The notes under the pieces were generated by a model. The model was not told the origin of the DNA. It saw nothing but the letters and a program-made list of their open reading frames with translations, and did no database searches. Shown one piece after another: positions 33,184 through 44,761 of a DNA stretch of 64,000 nucleotides. The DNA comes from Orychophragmus violaceus (Eukaryota; Streptophyta; Magnoliopsida; Brassicales; Brassicaceae). Location of the stretch: contig CM058234.1 of the NCBI GenBank assembly GCA_030180135.1, positions 34,940,766-35,004,765 on the forward strand. The letters run 5' to 3'. Made by a program: the position numbers and the translations under genes. The stretch's first letter is position 1, and the number at the start of each line of letters is the position of its first letter.

Positions 33184-36100
33184 TTGAAGAAAATGAACGG
33201 TGGAGATTTATGTTTGGCAGACAATGCAACTAGCCACACTATTTTAAAAAATAAGAATTATTTCATTTGTTTGACAATGAAAGAAGCAAGTGTAAGTACC
33301 GTAACAGGTAGTGCAAAGATAATAGAAGGCTCTGGAAGAGCAAATATATCATTGCCTATGGGAACAAAGTTCGAAATTGCTGATGCATTATACTCCCCTA
33401 AGTCTCAAAGAAATTTATTAAGTTTTAAGGATATCCGCAGAAATGGATACCATATTGAGACTACGAGTGAAGGTAATATTGAATACCTTTAAATCACAAG
33501 TAATACCCAAGGCTCTAAAGACTTTGTGGAAAAACTACATGCATTCTCCACTGGACTCTACTATACTACAATTAATACAATTGAAGCAAATGCTATAGTA
33601 GTTCATAAGTCCACAGAAAACCTCAAAGTTTGGCATGACCGGTTAGGCCATCCCGGTACAATAATGATGCGAAAGATTATTTCTAATTCATGTGGACATT
33701 CATTAGAGAACCAGAAGATTCTTCCTAATGATTTTTCATGTGCTGCTTGTTCGCAAGGCAAGTTGATTATACGGCCTTCACCAGTAAAAACCAATTCAGA
33801 ATCAATAAGCTTTCTGGAACGATTAGGTATTTTATGGTTTTAATTGACGCGTCTAGTAGATGGTCACTTGTATCCTTGTTGACAACTCGAAACTTGGCGT
33901 TTTCGAGATTACCTGCTCAGTTGATTAGACTAAGGGCTCATTTTCCAGATTTTCCCTTAAAGGCAATTCGCCTTGATAATGCTGGTGAATTCACGTCTCA
34001 AGCTTTTAATGACTATTGCATATCCATTGGGATAAGTGTTGAACATCCTGTAGCACATATTCACACACAAAATGGTTTAGCAGAATCTTTGATCAAACGT
34101 CTACAGTTGATTGCTAGACCATTACTAATGAAATCAAAACTCCCAATATTTGCTTGGGGACATGCCATATTACATGCAGCAGCATTGATTCGCATTAGGC
34201 CAACAAGTAATCTAAAGTTCTCCCCATCACAACTGATTCTGGGTCAGGAACCAAATATTTCCCATCTTAAAGTTTTTGGATGTGTTGTATACGTTCCAAT
34301 TGCTCCACCACAGCGATCTAAGATGGGTCCTCAAAGGAGGTTGGGAATATATGTTGGATATGATTCTCCATCAATAATTAAATATCTTGAGCCATCTACG
34401 GGGGATTTATTCAAGGCTCGATTCGCAGACTGTCATTTTAATGAGTCGGTTTTTCCAACTCTAGGGGGAGAAAATAAAAAGCTGAAAAAGATATAAATTG
34501 GAATGAATTATCAATGTCTTATTTTGATCCTCGGACTAAAGAATGTGAATTAGAAGTCCAAAAGATAATTCATTTACAAAACTTAGCAAATCAGTTGCCA
34601 GACGCGTTTACTGACCCAAAAAGTGTGATCAAATCACATATACCAGCTGTAAATGCTCCGATAAGAATAAATGTTCCAGAAGGACAAAATCAAACTGCTA
34701 ATGAGTCTAAGGCACGTTTGAAACGTGGTAGACCTATTGGTTCCAAAGATAAAAATCTTCGAAAAAGAAAAGGAGCAGAAATTGGCAATGATGAAACCGA
34801 GGAAATAGTTACGAATGAAGGATCTCTAGAAGAGACTTCAAACATGACAAAGAATGAAATTCAGGTACCTGATAATGATGAGATCTAAATTAATTATGTC
34901 ATGTCTGGAATAAAATGGAACCGAAAGCAAATCGACGTCGATGATATTTTTGCATGCAATGTAGCAGTTGATATTATGGATGAGGATCATGAACCAACAT
35001 CTATTGAAGAGTGTACACAAAGAAGTGATTGGCCAAAATGGAAGGAAGCAATAGATGCAGAATTAAAATCTCTCGCTAAAAGAGAAGTATTTGGACCAGT
35101 AGTCCGTACACCTAAAGGTGTAAAACCAGTAGGACATAAATGGGTCTTTGTACGAAAGAGGAATGAAAATGGAGAAATTGTGAGGTATAAAGCACGTTTA
35201 GTCGCACAAGGATTCTCACAAAGACCTGGAATTGATTATGAAGAGACTTACTCTCCTGTGGTGGATGCAACTACTTTCAGGTTCCTTATTAGTCTGGCGA
35301 TAAAAGAAGGACTTGATTTAAGTTTAATGGATGTAGTGACAGCCTACTTATATGGACCATTGGAAAATGACATTTATATGAAAGTCCCAGCAGGATTTAA
35401 ACTACCTGAAGTAGTAAATTCAAATTCCCGAGAACAATACTGCATAAAACTAAATCGATCTCTTTATGGACTAAAACAGTCAGAGCGTATGTGGTATAAT
35501 CGCCTTAGTGAATACTTGTTAAGAGAAGGCTACAAGAATGACCGTGTTAGTCCATGCATCTTTATAAAGAGATTTGAGAAAGGATTTGTGATAATTGCAG
35601 TATATGTTGATGATTTAAATATTATTGGAACTCCTGCAGAGATTTCATATACAGTGGAGTATTTGAAGAAAGAATTTGAGATGAAAGATCTTGGGAAAAC
35701 AAAATTTTGTTTGGGACTACAAATTGAACATGTAAAGAATGGAATTCTAGTACATCAAGAAACATACACAGAAAATGTGCTCAAAAAGTTCTATATGGAT
35801 AAAGCACACCCCTTGAGTAGTCCAATGGTTGTAAGATCACTTTATGTGTCAAATGATCCATTCCGTCCTCGAGAAAACAATGAAGAAGTTCTTGGCCCTG
35901 AAGTACCATACTTAAGTGCAATAAGAGCATTAATGTACCTTGCTAGTCACACAAGACCAGATATATCATTTTCGGTGAATTTGTTAGCAAAGTTTAGCTC
36001 ATGCCCAACTCGAAGGCATTGGAATGGGATTAAGCATATACTTCGTTACCTCCAAGGTACAAAAGACATGGGTTTATTCTTTTCTAACTTATCCAAGGAA

Positions 36101-36270
36101 GGCCTAATTGGTTTTGCAGACGCAGGATACTTATCCGATCCCCATACTGCTAAATCGCAAACAGGATATGTGTTCACTTGCGGAGGTACTGCCATTTCTT
36201 GGCGATCTATGAAGCAAACTCTCACCGCTACTTCTTCAAACCATGCCGAGATTTTAGCCATCCATGAAGC
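33184..36270 (+). pseudogene. copia pol of element F, 5' portion, broken
   Basis: The protease-like start reads CLADNATSHTILKN, with DNA in place of the usual DSG or DSA. The GAG-pre-integrase part (VWHDRLGHPG, CAACSQGK) follows an in-frame TAA at 33490-33492. Near 33825 a short deletion and frame change remove the start of the integrase core, including its first catalytic Asp. LRGHFP-like integrase and IRLDNAGEFTSQAFNDY remain (33738-34496). A frameshift near 34500 and a stop at 34886-34888 precede RT, which is open from 34901 and has AVYVDDLNIIG near 35600. RNase H breaks at 36270, where element C entered after AILAIHEA. Confidence 0.9.
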
Positions 36271-36942
36271 TGAAGGATTGTTTAGTTAATCCTGATTCAA
36301 TTCTTAGATTCATATCAACCTAAACATACGATCTAGGTTCTTCTCAGAATAGAAACAAATGATGATGTCACCTTATACCTGTTTGCAGCGGAAATAGATG
36401 GTATGTCTGAGATCAGAGAAACACCGAGGGATGAATCCTCCAAAGGTTCACACACGCGATCACAGGAAACGGCTGCTAGACCACTAGAGGAATTCGGCGC
36501 AGAGAGAGAGAGTTTACGGCTGGAGTGTTAGGGTTAATTGATCAGAAACTCGAGTTTTAGCTTATAAAACTTGTCTGATTTTGTTTGGGCCATTTGGCCC
36601 AAACACCAATTAACTAGACGGCATTCGCACACTGTGTCGACCGACACACCTTGTGTATCGATCGACACAGAGTAGCTAAACCGTTTTATTCTCTCTAAGT
36701 ACAGTAAATGCCTAGCACTTTTACCGTACTTCTGCTAAAACGTTCCTACACATTTTCCTGTTAGCTTAGGCGTGTGACCCATATGGGATCATATAATAAA
36801 GGCAATAAGTCCAAGACTTATAGATCATGAGCGGACTCTAGCAAGCCATCATGACCCCCAGTATTATATGACTTATGTCTGATCATTGACATACTCTCAC
36901 TTTCTAGAGACAGTACCGAGATTACTGGACACAATTCCAACA
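36271..36942 (-). repeat. 3' LTR of element C (left end)
   Basis: 672 bp, TGAAGGATTG...TTCCAACA on the plus strand. It contains the palindrome pair at 36633-36670. Confidence 0.94.
36633..36670. repeat. palindrome pair in LTR of C
   Basis: TGTGTCGACCGACACA, spacer CCT, then TGTGTATCGATCGACACA. It is repeated at 43785-43822 in the other LTR. The first half is identical to the first half of the pair in the LTR of B. Confidence 0.9.
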
Positions 36943-37793
36943 ATCTCCCACTTGTACTGGAATCTCTGTATTCATAATCCTTTTGTCACAATATCTCGAT
37001 TAGTCATAAGGCAAGATTGGTGTCATCCTTATAAAGCCTAATCTTGTTCATCGGACTCTGATTTGATACTGACAATCCAAACGACTCGGGAAAGTCCGTT
37101 TGAGCATGGCCATGCATTTTACAGTATTCAAATCTCCGATTGGCCTAGAGATATTCACTCCATTTATATTGGAGGGACAAATTCCGTCTTGTTCCATCAC
37201 TGTAAACTATTCATTTCATAATGTACCCAAACAAGGTCCTTATAACTATCGCAGAACGATAGCGTTAGACAATGATCAAAGTGCATCAGTCCATGTGCAG
37301 TCACATGCATGCGAACTCAGGTCTAAGGACTATACTCTATAGTCGTAGTAAGAATCTCTTATGACACAGATATAAATATCCTGAAGAGTTCTTATAAGCG
37401 GGTCTTGTCCGGTCGTATGTTCCCAAACATACACCTATGTACTGACTTTGATGCCGCGCATCTATGACACACTGAGACTTTGTCATAAGTCACGTACCAA
37501 TCCAGTCTCACACGGTTGTTGGTGTTCCAATTTCAACAACCTTCGACTAGGGACGGGATGATATAAAACATCTATCAAATATAGGGTCTCATGATCAAGC
37601 TAAATGACTTCGATGACTCAAGATCAAGTCATTTACTTCGATGACCTATAAAATGGTTCATATCACTTTGGAACGATTATTTCATCACAGTTAAAATAAT
37701 CTTGAAATAATAATTTCATTAAACATAAGAATGTTTTACAAGAACATATCAAATAACTAAATAAAAGCCCTCAAACTCCCACTCAAATTTAGA
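36943..37793 (-). other. PPT and long 3' noncoding tract of C
   Basis: The minus strand reads AAGTGGGAGATTG against the LTR (36943-36957), and a second GAGTGGGAGTTTGAG follows the pol stop (near 37773-37788). The 851 bases carry no credible gene and match the equivalent tracts of A, B and D in layout. Confidence 0.85.
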
Positions 37794-40700
37794 TTACATT
37801 TCTATGTCTCTAATGCCTACAGCTTCAGTCAGAAACTCGAGCTTAGGCCTTGGGAGTGGCTTTGTCAACAGATCAGCGACGTTATCATCTGTCTGAACTC
37901 GGCTGATCTTGACTTCCTTTCTATTAATGATGTCACGTATCAAGTGAAATCTTCTTAGAACATGCTTGGATTTCTGGTGTGATCTTGGTTCCTTTGCCTG
38001 AGCTATAGCACCATTGTTGTCACAAAACAGTGCCAGAGGCTCAGCCGCATCTGGTATCACACCTAGTTCAATAATGAACTTCCGTATCCAAACAGCTTCC
38101 TTCGCAGCTTCAGAGGCGGCGATATATTCAGCTTCTGTGGTGGAATCTGCAACGGTGTCTTGCTTGGAGCTTCTCCAACTGATTGCACCGCCATTCAGAC
38201 AAAAGATATAACCGGACTGTGACCGGAAATCATCTTGGTCTGTCTGGAAACTTGCGTCCGTGAATCCACTGACTTTAAGCACATCACTTCCACCGTACAC
38301 TAAGAACTTATCCTTAGTATGTCTTAGATACTTCAAGATATTCTTTACGGCAATCCAATGGTTTTCACCTGGATTTGACTGGTATCTACTCGTCATGCTC
38401 AATGCATAAGCAACATCAGGACGAGTACAGATCATGGCATACATGACAGATCCTATTGCAGATGCATAAGGAATATTCTTCATGCGCTCAAGCTCAGCAG
38501 CCGTCGTAGGGCTCTGCTTCTTGTTTAGCGTTGTGCCATGTACCATTGGCGTGAAGCCCTTCTTGGAATCCTTCATGCTGAATCTTTGTAGGACTTTGTC
38601 AATGTATGAATCTTGACACAAGCCTATCAGCCTTCTAGATCTATCCCGGTAGATCCTGATTCCAAGAACGTATGCGGCTTCACCCATGTCTTTCATGGAA
38701 AAACAACTTCCAAGCCAGTCCTTTACCGACTTCAGCATTGGAACGTCGTTTCCGAGAAGCAGTATGTCATCGACATACAGAATAAGAAATACAATCTTGC
38801 TCCCACTAGCTTTCTTATACACGCATTGTTCTTCTTCGTTTCTGATGAAGTCAAATTGCTTGATCGCTTCATCAAAACGAAGATTCCAGCTCCTCGATGC
38901 TTGCTTCAATCCATAAATGGATTTATGAAGCTTGCATACTTTCCCAGCATTCTTTGGATCTATGTAACCATCAGGTTGCGTCATATACACATCCTCTTCC
39001 AGAATTCCATTCAGGAAGGCGGTTTTCACGTCCATCTGCCAAATTTCATAATCATGAAAAGCTGCAGTTGCTAGTAGAATCCGAATAGATTTCATCATAG
39101 CCACTGGTGAATAGGTTTCATCATAATCCACACCGTGAACTTGTCTGAAACCTTTTGCCACCAACCTGGCTTTATAAATCTGGACATTTCCATCCACGTC
39201 AATCTTCTTCTTGAAGATCCATTTGCACTCGATGGCTTTTATACCAGCGGGTAAGTCAACCAATGAAAACACTTGGTTGACCGACATGGAATCCATTTCG
39301 GAATCAGTGGCCTTGCGCCACTTAGAGGAATCTGGGCCCATCATGGCTTGATTGAAGTTCGATGGTTCATCACCATCAATGATCAAAAGATCATGACAGT
39401 CAGTCACGAGGAATCCTTGATATCTCTCGGGTTCGTGACGGATCCTCCCGGATCTTCGAACTTCAGGTACTACAGGTTCAGGCTCTACAATTTCTTGTAG
39501 GTCCTCCTGCTGCTCTTCCTCATTAGGTTGAGCAGTATCCTGTTCATCTTGAATTTCTTCAAGCAGTACCTTACTCCCACTGTCTTTCTTAGAGAGAAAC
39601 TCTCTCTCAAGAAAGTTACAATCCCGGGCAACAAAGATCTTGTTCTCGGAACGTAGATAGAAGTAATAAGCCTTGGTTTCTCGTGGATAACCAATGAAGT
39701 AGCATTTGTCAGATTTTGGTGTAAGCTTGTCTGAGATCAATCTCTTGACATAGGCTTCACAACCCCAAATTCTGAGATAAGACAGCACTGGAGCTTCTCC
39801 AGTCCATAATTCATATGGTGTCTTTGCTACTGCTTTCGATGGCGCTCTATTTAGAGTGAACACTGCTGTTAGCAGAGCATATCCCCAAAGGGATATTGGA
39901 AGGTCTGTGTGACTCATCATAGATCGAACCATATCCAATAAGGTCCGATTTCTCCTTTCAGACACACCATTCCATTGAGGTGTTCCAGGAGGAGTGAGTT
40001 GGGATACGATCCCACACTCTCTCAGATGATCACTGAATTCTTGGCTTAAGTATTCTCCTCCTCGGTCGGACCGAAGAGCCTTAATGCTTTTGCCAAGTTG
40101 GTTCTGTACTTCATTTTGGAATTCTCTGAACTTCTCAAAAGATTCAGACTTATGTTTCATTAAATAAACATATCCATACCTACTGAAATCATCAGTAAAG
40201 GTAATGAAGTACTGATAGTTTCCTCTTGCATTTGTGGACATTGGGCCACACACATCAGTGTGTATCAGGCCCAATACGTCACTGGCCCTCTCGTTAGGTT
40301 TATTAAAGGGGGCCCGTGTCATTTTGCCCATCATGCAGGATTCGCATTTCTCACATGACTCAAAGTCAAATGAGCCAAGAAGTCCATTCGAATGGAGCCT
40401 CTTGATGCGTTTCTCGCTGATGTGCCCTAAACGACAATGCCATAGAAACGTTCGGTTCTCCTCATTAGGTTTGAACCGTTTGGTATTAATGTTATAAATT
40501 GGCGCGGATTGATCGAGTATGTAAAGCCCATTCATAAGAGGGGCAGAACCATAGAACAAATTGTTGCGATTGAAGGAACATAATTTATTCTTAACTGAAA
40601 AATCATAACCTTCCAAATCCAACAAAGAAATTGAAATAATATTTCTGCTTATAGCAGGTACAAAATAACAATTATTGAGTTCTAAAATCAATCCCGAAGG

Positions 40701-41771
40701 TAAAGACAACAAGTAAGTGCCTACAGCTAGTGCTGGAACTTTCGCTCCATTCCCAACTCGTAGCTCCACTTGTCCTTGCTTCAGCCTTCTACTGTTGCTG
40801 AGTGCCTGCATATTAGTACAAATATGAGCCCCACAACCAGTATCCATAACCCATGAGGTATTATCAGAAGTAGTTGTATTAACTTCTATAACAAAAATAC
40901 CTGTTGAAGAAGTCTCAAAAGTCTTCTTCTTCAATTCCTTTAGACCTTCCTGGAATTTCTTACATTCTCTCCTCCAATGCCCTGGTTCTTTACAGAACCT
41001 GCATATGTCAGTTGGCCCAGCCTTGGACTTGGGCTTGGGCTTTGGCGTGTCCTTGTCCGCGACTTGGACAGCCTTGGCCTTTCCCTTATCCTTAGCAGAG
41101 GATTTCTTAAACCCCTTGCCCTTCTGCACCATAAGCACATTTGGGTCCTTGGCGGTTTTCCTCAAATTGGGCTCCGCAGTCTTGAGCATTCCGTGAAGCT
41201 CAGGCAATGTCTTACTCAAGCCATGCATGTTAAAGTTCAGAATGAACTGATCATAGCTTGCAGGTAATGACTGCAGAATGATGTCGCAGGCAAGTTCCTG
41301 GCTGATTGGGCAGTCGAGTTTCTGAAGATGATCGAGATAACCCATCATCTTCAAGACATGAGGACTCACTGCCGCATTCGCAGCCAACTTGCAGTCCAAG
41401 AGGTTCTTAACTGTTTGAAACCTCTCAGTCCTAGCCTGCTCCTGAAAAAGCGATTTCAGGCTTGCCATTATCTCGATGGGTGACAATACACTCTCGAACT
41501 GTTTTTGCAGCTCCGGAGTCATTGTCACCAACATCAGGCAATAAGCATCATTTTCATCTGACGAATGCTTTTCCCAAGCATTATGCAGAGTCCTGGCGGC
41601 ATTGGCAGGAGGCCTCTCGGGGAGAGGATCACGAAGGACATAATCCTTCTTCTCCTGCTTGAGGACTAGCCTCAAGTTCCTTGACCACGTCAGGAAGTTC
41701 GTTCCAGTCAGCTTCTCCTTTTCGAGAACAGACCGGATCGAGAATGAGTTTTGTGTGCTTGTAGTAGTCAT
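37794..41771 (-). CDS. copia gag-pol polyprotein, intact (element C)
   Basis: One open frame of 1325 residues, collinear with B. Gag ends with zinc knuckle CRFCKEPGHWRREC near 260. The protease site WVMDTGCGAH is near 310. Integrase has HCRLGHISEKR, CEKCESC, HTDVCGP, RSDRGGEY and WNGVSERR. RT has YVDD near 1000. RNase H has DSTTEAEY near 1212 and CDNNGA. The frame ends VGIRDIEM. It starts MTTTSTQNSFSIRSVL, the conserved gag start. It is closer to A than to B in integrase and RT (for example ISEKRIKRLHSNGLLGSFD, as in A). No disabling change was found, so it may be autonomous. Confidence 0.97.
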   Translation of the reverse strand: MTTTSTQNSFSIRSVLEKEKLTGTNFLTWSRNLRLVLKQEKKDYVLRDPLPERPPANAARTLHNAWEKHSSDENDAYCLMLVTMTPELQKQFESVLSPIEIMASLKSLFQEQARTERFQTVKNLLDCKLAANAAVSPHVLKMMGYLDHLQKLDCPISQELACDIILQSLPASYDQFILNFNMHGLSKTLPELHGMLKTAEPNLRKTAKDPNVLMVQKGKGFKKSSAKDKGKAKAVQVADKDTPKPKPKSKAGPTDICRFCKEPGHWRRECKKFQEGLKELKKKTFETSSTGIFVIEVNTTTSDNTSWVMDTGCGAHICTNMQALSNSRRLKQGQVELRVGNGAKVPALAVGTYLLSLPSGLILELNNCYFVPAISRNIISISLLDLEGYDFSVKNKLCSFNRNNLFYGSAPLMNGLYILDQSAPIYNINTKRFKPNEENRTFLWHCRLGHISEKRIKRLHSNGLLGSFDFESCEKCESCMMGKMTRAPFNKPNERASDVLGLIHTDVCGPMSTNARGNYQYFITFTDDFSRYGYVYLMKHKSESFEKFREFQNEVQNQLGKSIKALRSDRGGEYLSQEFSDHLRECGIVSQLTPPGTPQWNGVSERRNRTLLDMVRSMMSHTDLPISLWGYALLTAVFTLNRAPSKAVAKTPYELWTGEAPVLSYLRIWGCEAYVKRLISDKLTPKSDKCYFIGYPRETKAYYFYLRSENKIFVARDCNFLEREFLSKKDSGSKVLLEEIQDEQDTAQPNEEEQQEDLQEIVEPEPVVPEVRRSGRIRHEPERYQGFLVTDCHDLLIIDGDEPSNFNQAMMGPDSSKWRKATDSEMDSMSVNQVFSLVDLPAGIKAIECKWIFKKKIDVDGNVQIYKARLVAKGFRQVHGVDYDETYSPVAMMKSIRILLATAAFHDYEIWQMDVKTAFLNGILEEDVYMTQPDGYIDPKNAGKVCKLHKSIYGLKQASRSWNLRFDEAIKQFDFIRNEEEQCVYKKASGSKIVFLILYVDDILLLGNDVPMLKSVKDWLGSCFSMKDMGEAAYVLGIRIYRDRSRRLIGLCQDSYIDKVLQRFSMKDSKKGFTPMVHGTTLNKKQSPTTAAELERMKNIPYASAIGSVMYAMICTRPDVAYALSMTSRYQSNPGENHWIAVKNILKYLRHTKDKFLVYGGSDVLKVSGFTDASFQTDQDDFRSQSGYIFCLNGGAISWRSSKQDTVADSTTEAEYIAASEAAKEAVWIRKFIIELGVIPDAAEPLALFCDNNGAIAQAKEPRSHQKSKHVLRRFHLIRDIINRKEVKISRVQTDDNVADLLTKPLPRPKLEFLTEAVGIRDIEM

Positions 41772-43407
41772 AGCTGAAATATATAGATAAAAGGTTATTA
41801 GTTAAAAAATGTTCAATATGATTAATCTCGTATTAAATTTAATATGATTAATCACGCATTATATTCAATAACATAAGTTACCCTCAATAGAATATAATGA
41901 TTCCAAGATCCACATATAACTAAGATTAAAGTGGGCCACTGGCCGTCACCAAACCTTAGCTTATATCGGTAAGCCCTATATCGGCTAATTATATCCGTGA
42001 TATAACTCTTGGTTGTGAATCTGGGCTCGAGGCCCAATTCACTCTGATGTCTCAAGGCCCGGGACTCCCGATGGCCCAGTCAAGAAAACCAGACTATACA
42101 GTCATGTAATCATTAATGTCTGGGACTCCCAATGACATTTATGAATCACAAACCGTCTTATCCACGCAAAAGCAGACACCCTCACACTGTAAGGCCATGA
42201 ATACAATTGAATGGGCTTCGACAGCTGACATAGAATGGACAAGACATCCAACGCTTGATATTATTTGAGGTTCGTAGGTTTATTTAAAAAATTCATTCCC
42301 AAAATAGAAGATTACTATTTCGGGAAACTTTCCATTTTTGGAAACCTACTATTTTTGGAAACTTTCTAAAATTGGAAACTTTCTAAAACGGAAACTTTCT
42401 AACTTTAGAAATTTCTTTAAAATCCAAAACCCGCAAATCCAGAAACTTCTAATTTAAGAAACTTTCTAATTTCAAAATTTCGGAAACTTTAATTTAAAAT
42501 CGACTTTATAATTTTATAAAATAAATTTTAAATTAATCTGAAGAAAGACTCAAATAACTGGCCCAATTGTTTTAACTTCTTGGCCCGAGGCCCAAGAACT
42601 GGTCCATGTCCAAAACATGACCCAATTGTCCAATTAAATGACATAACCGGTCTGGTTCATTAAAATTGGTCTAACCAAATTTTAATTACTACGATGACCA
42701 CAATTGTCAACCGGTTATTTACTAAACCGGATTTTCTCAATTTATTTGGTCCAACCAAATCAAATTAGAAAATCCTGGTTTAGGCACTAAATCCAATAAT
42801 TCTTTCGACATTGGATTTCTTGTCCCGGTTTAACCAGACTTAATAAAATTATTAAATCTGTTTATTAAACCAGGACGAATTAATTTTAATCAAAATTAAA
42901 CCGAGCCTTAAACCAACCATGTCGATCGATGGACCAACCGTGTCGATCGATCCATCAACCACATCGGTCGATGCTCTCAGCATCGATCCTGCATCGATCG
43001 TGCATCGATCCTGTATCGATCGATGCTCTCACGCATGCACTGAACCGAGCCAAAACCCTAACCGTGTCGATCGATGTGCACCAACCGCATCGGTCGATGC
43101 ACCAATATCGAACCTGCATCGATCCTGCATCGATCGATGCTTTCACGCGTTAACAGGGTTAGCCGATAGACTGTATCGACCGATCCATGCGATCGTATCG
43201 ATCGATCCATGCGATCGCAGTCGATACAGACCTCTTGAAATCGCATTCTACCAAATCATATAGCTTGGTTTCTGCAATTTTATGTGTGTTTAGATTTCAA
43301 TTCTTGTTGCTTAAATGGTTTCTCTTATCAGTAGTTGATTCAAAACACTTTTAAACAAGAAAACAATCCTAAACATTGAATCTAAACAAGAAAAACCAGA
43401 ACCATTG
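41772..43407 (-). other. leader of element C between PBS and gag
   Basis: A 1.6-kb leader. It contains a stretch of short repeats around GAAACTTTCTAA (42310-42480) and the palindrome array at 42919-43230. Similar AAAGTTTCC repeats lie in the leader of D (53690-53780). No coding region was seen. Confidence 0.8.
42919..43230. repeat. TCGATCGA palindrome array in leader of C
   Basis: At least ten TCGATCGA or TCGGTCGA cores occur, many as GCATCGATCGATGC-like palindromes. The segment GTGTCGATCGATG ... GCATCGGTCGATGC appears twice (42938-43030 and 43063-43140), so part of the array is a tandem duplication of about 125 bp. Confidence 0.88.
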
Positions 43408-43419
43408 GCTCTGATACCA
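43408..43419 (-). other. primer binding site of element C
   Basis: The minus strand reads TGGTATCAGAGC one base inside the 5' LTR, the initiator tRNA-Met primer site as in B, D and E. Confidence 0.93.
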
Positions 43420-43420
43420 C

Positions 43421-44094
43421 TGAAGGATTGTTTAGTTGATCCTGATTCAATTCTTAGATTCATATCAACCTAAACATACGATCTAGGTTCTTCTCAGAAT
43501 AGAAACAAATGATGATGTCACCTTATACCTGTTTGCAGCGGAAATAGATGGTATGTCTGAGATCAGAGAAACACCGAGGGATGAATCCTCCAAAGGTTCA
43601 CACACGCGATCACAGGAAACGGCTGCTAGACCACTAGAGGAATTCGGCGCAGAGAGAGAGAGAGTTTACGGCTGGAGTGTTAGGGTTAATTGATCAGAAA
43701 CTCGAGTTTTAGCTTATAAAACTTGTCTGATTTTGTTTGGGCCATATGGCCCAAACACCAATTAACTAGACGGCATTCGCACACTGTGTCGACCGACACA
43801 CCTTGTGTATCGATCGACACAGAGTAGCTAAACCGTTTTATTCTCTCTAAGTACAGTAAATGCCTAGCACTTTTACCGTACTTCTGCTAAAACGTTCCTA
43901 CACATTTTCCTGTTAGCTTAGGCGTGTGACCCATATGGGATCATATAATAAAGGCAATAAGTCCAAGACTTATAGATCATGAGCGGACTCTAGCAAGCCA
44001 TCATGACCCCCAGTATTATATGACTTATGTCTGATCATTGACATACTCTCACTTTCTAGAGACAGTACCGAGATTACTGGACACAATTCCAACA
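43421..44094 (-). repeat. 5' LTR of element C (right end)
   Basis: 674 bp and collinear with 36271-36942. It has two substitutions and two extra bases in the GA run near 43655. The TSD GAAGC follows. Confidence 0.94.
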
Positions 44095-44454
44095 GAAGCT
44101 AGTCGCGAGTGTGTATGGTTAAGATCTTTCGTTCATCATATAAAAGAAGATTGTGGTATTTCTGTAGGGAAAGAAGCTCCAACAGTTATGTATGAAGACA
44201 ATGCATCATGCATCACACAACTCAAAGACGGATACATTAAAGGTGATAGAACAAAGCACATTCTACCAAAATTCTTCTTCACACACGATCTACAGAAGAA
44301 CGGCGATATACATGTTCTACAGATCCGTTCGAGCGATAATTTGGCTGACTTATTTACAAAGGCGCTACCTACTTCTACTTTCAAGAAGTTAGTTCATCAG
44401 ATCGGGTTATGCCGTCTCAAAGATCTCGACACGTGTACTCAAGAGGGGGAGTAA
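44095..44454 (+). pseudogene. copia pol of element F, 3' end
   Basis: This is the end of RNase H. After the duplicated GAAGC it continues SRECVWLRSFVHHIKED, YEDNASCITQLKDG (catalytic D), DLFTKALPTSTF, and stops at 44452-44454. Joining it to 36270 without element C and one TSD copy keeps the frame (ILAIHEA/SRECVW). So F's RNase H was open at the time C inserted. Confidence 0.93.
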
Positions 44455-44582
44455 TTGCGTGTTGCACTCTTTTTCCCTTTACCATGGTTTTTCCCATTGG
44501 TTTTTCCTGGTAAGGTTTTTAATGAGGCAACATCTTAAACGCATTACGAACCATTCCATTATAATGGACATCCAAGGGGGAG

Positions 44583-44756
44583 TGTTATGAATAATAAGAT
44601 GGATGCCCATTATAAGGCCCATCTCGTAGTAGCTTCTAGAATTACTTGTACTCTAGGTTTTAATTGGTCTCCAAGTTCTTGTACTCCTATATAAAGGAGC
44701 CTTCATTCATTAGAGTAATCATCATCAATTCTTCTATCTCTCTTCTATTCACAACA
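44583..44756 (+). repeat. 3' LTR of element F
   Basis: 174 bp, collinear with 31835-32008, preceded by the PPT CCAAGGGGGAG (near 44572-44582) and followed by TSD GTTTT. Confidence 0.92.
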
Positions 44757-44761
44757 GTTTT

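Larger units (their letters stand above)
36271..44094 (-). mobile_element. Ty1/copia element C, complete and young, inside F
   Basis: A 7824-bp element on the minus strand, with LTRs of 672 and 674 bp and the perfect TSD GAAGC (36266-36270 and 44095-44099). The LTRs differ by two substitutions and one 2-bp change in a GA run, by eye. It interrupts the RNase H frame of F in the opposite orientation. It has a PBS, a leader rich in TCGATCGA palindromes, one open gag-pol frame and the long 3' tract. All catalytic motifs are present. Confidence 0.95.
31835..44756 (+). mobile_element. Ty1/copia element F, older, split by element C
   Basis: It is bounded by 174-bp LTRs at 31835-32008 and 44583-44756 and by the perfect TSD GTTTT (31830-31834 and 44757-44761). 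Without element C and one copy of its TSD it is about 5.1 kb, normal for short-LTR copia. The LTRs differ at about nine of 174 positions by eye (about 5%), so it is much older than B, C or D. Its pol belongs to a different copia lineage from A to E (HTILKNKNYF, NLLSFKDIRRNGYHIET). Confidence 0.93.

Noticed and set aside
40904..41267. Leu- and Gly-rich plus-strand frames
   Set aside because: They are antisense shadows of the Lys/Pro-rich end of gag in element C.
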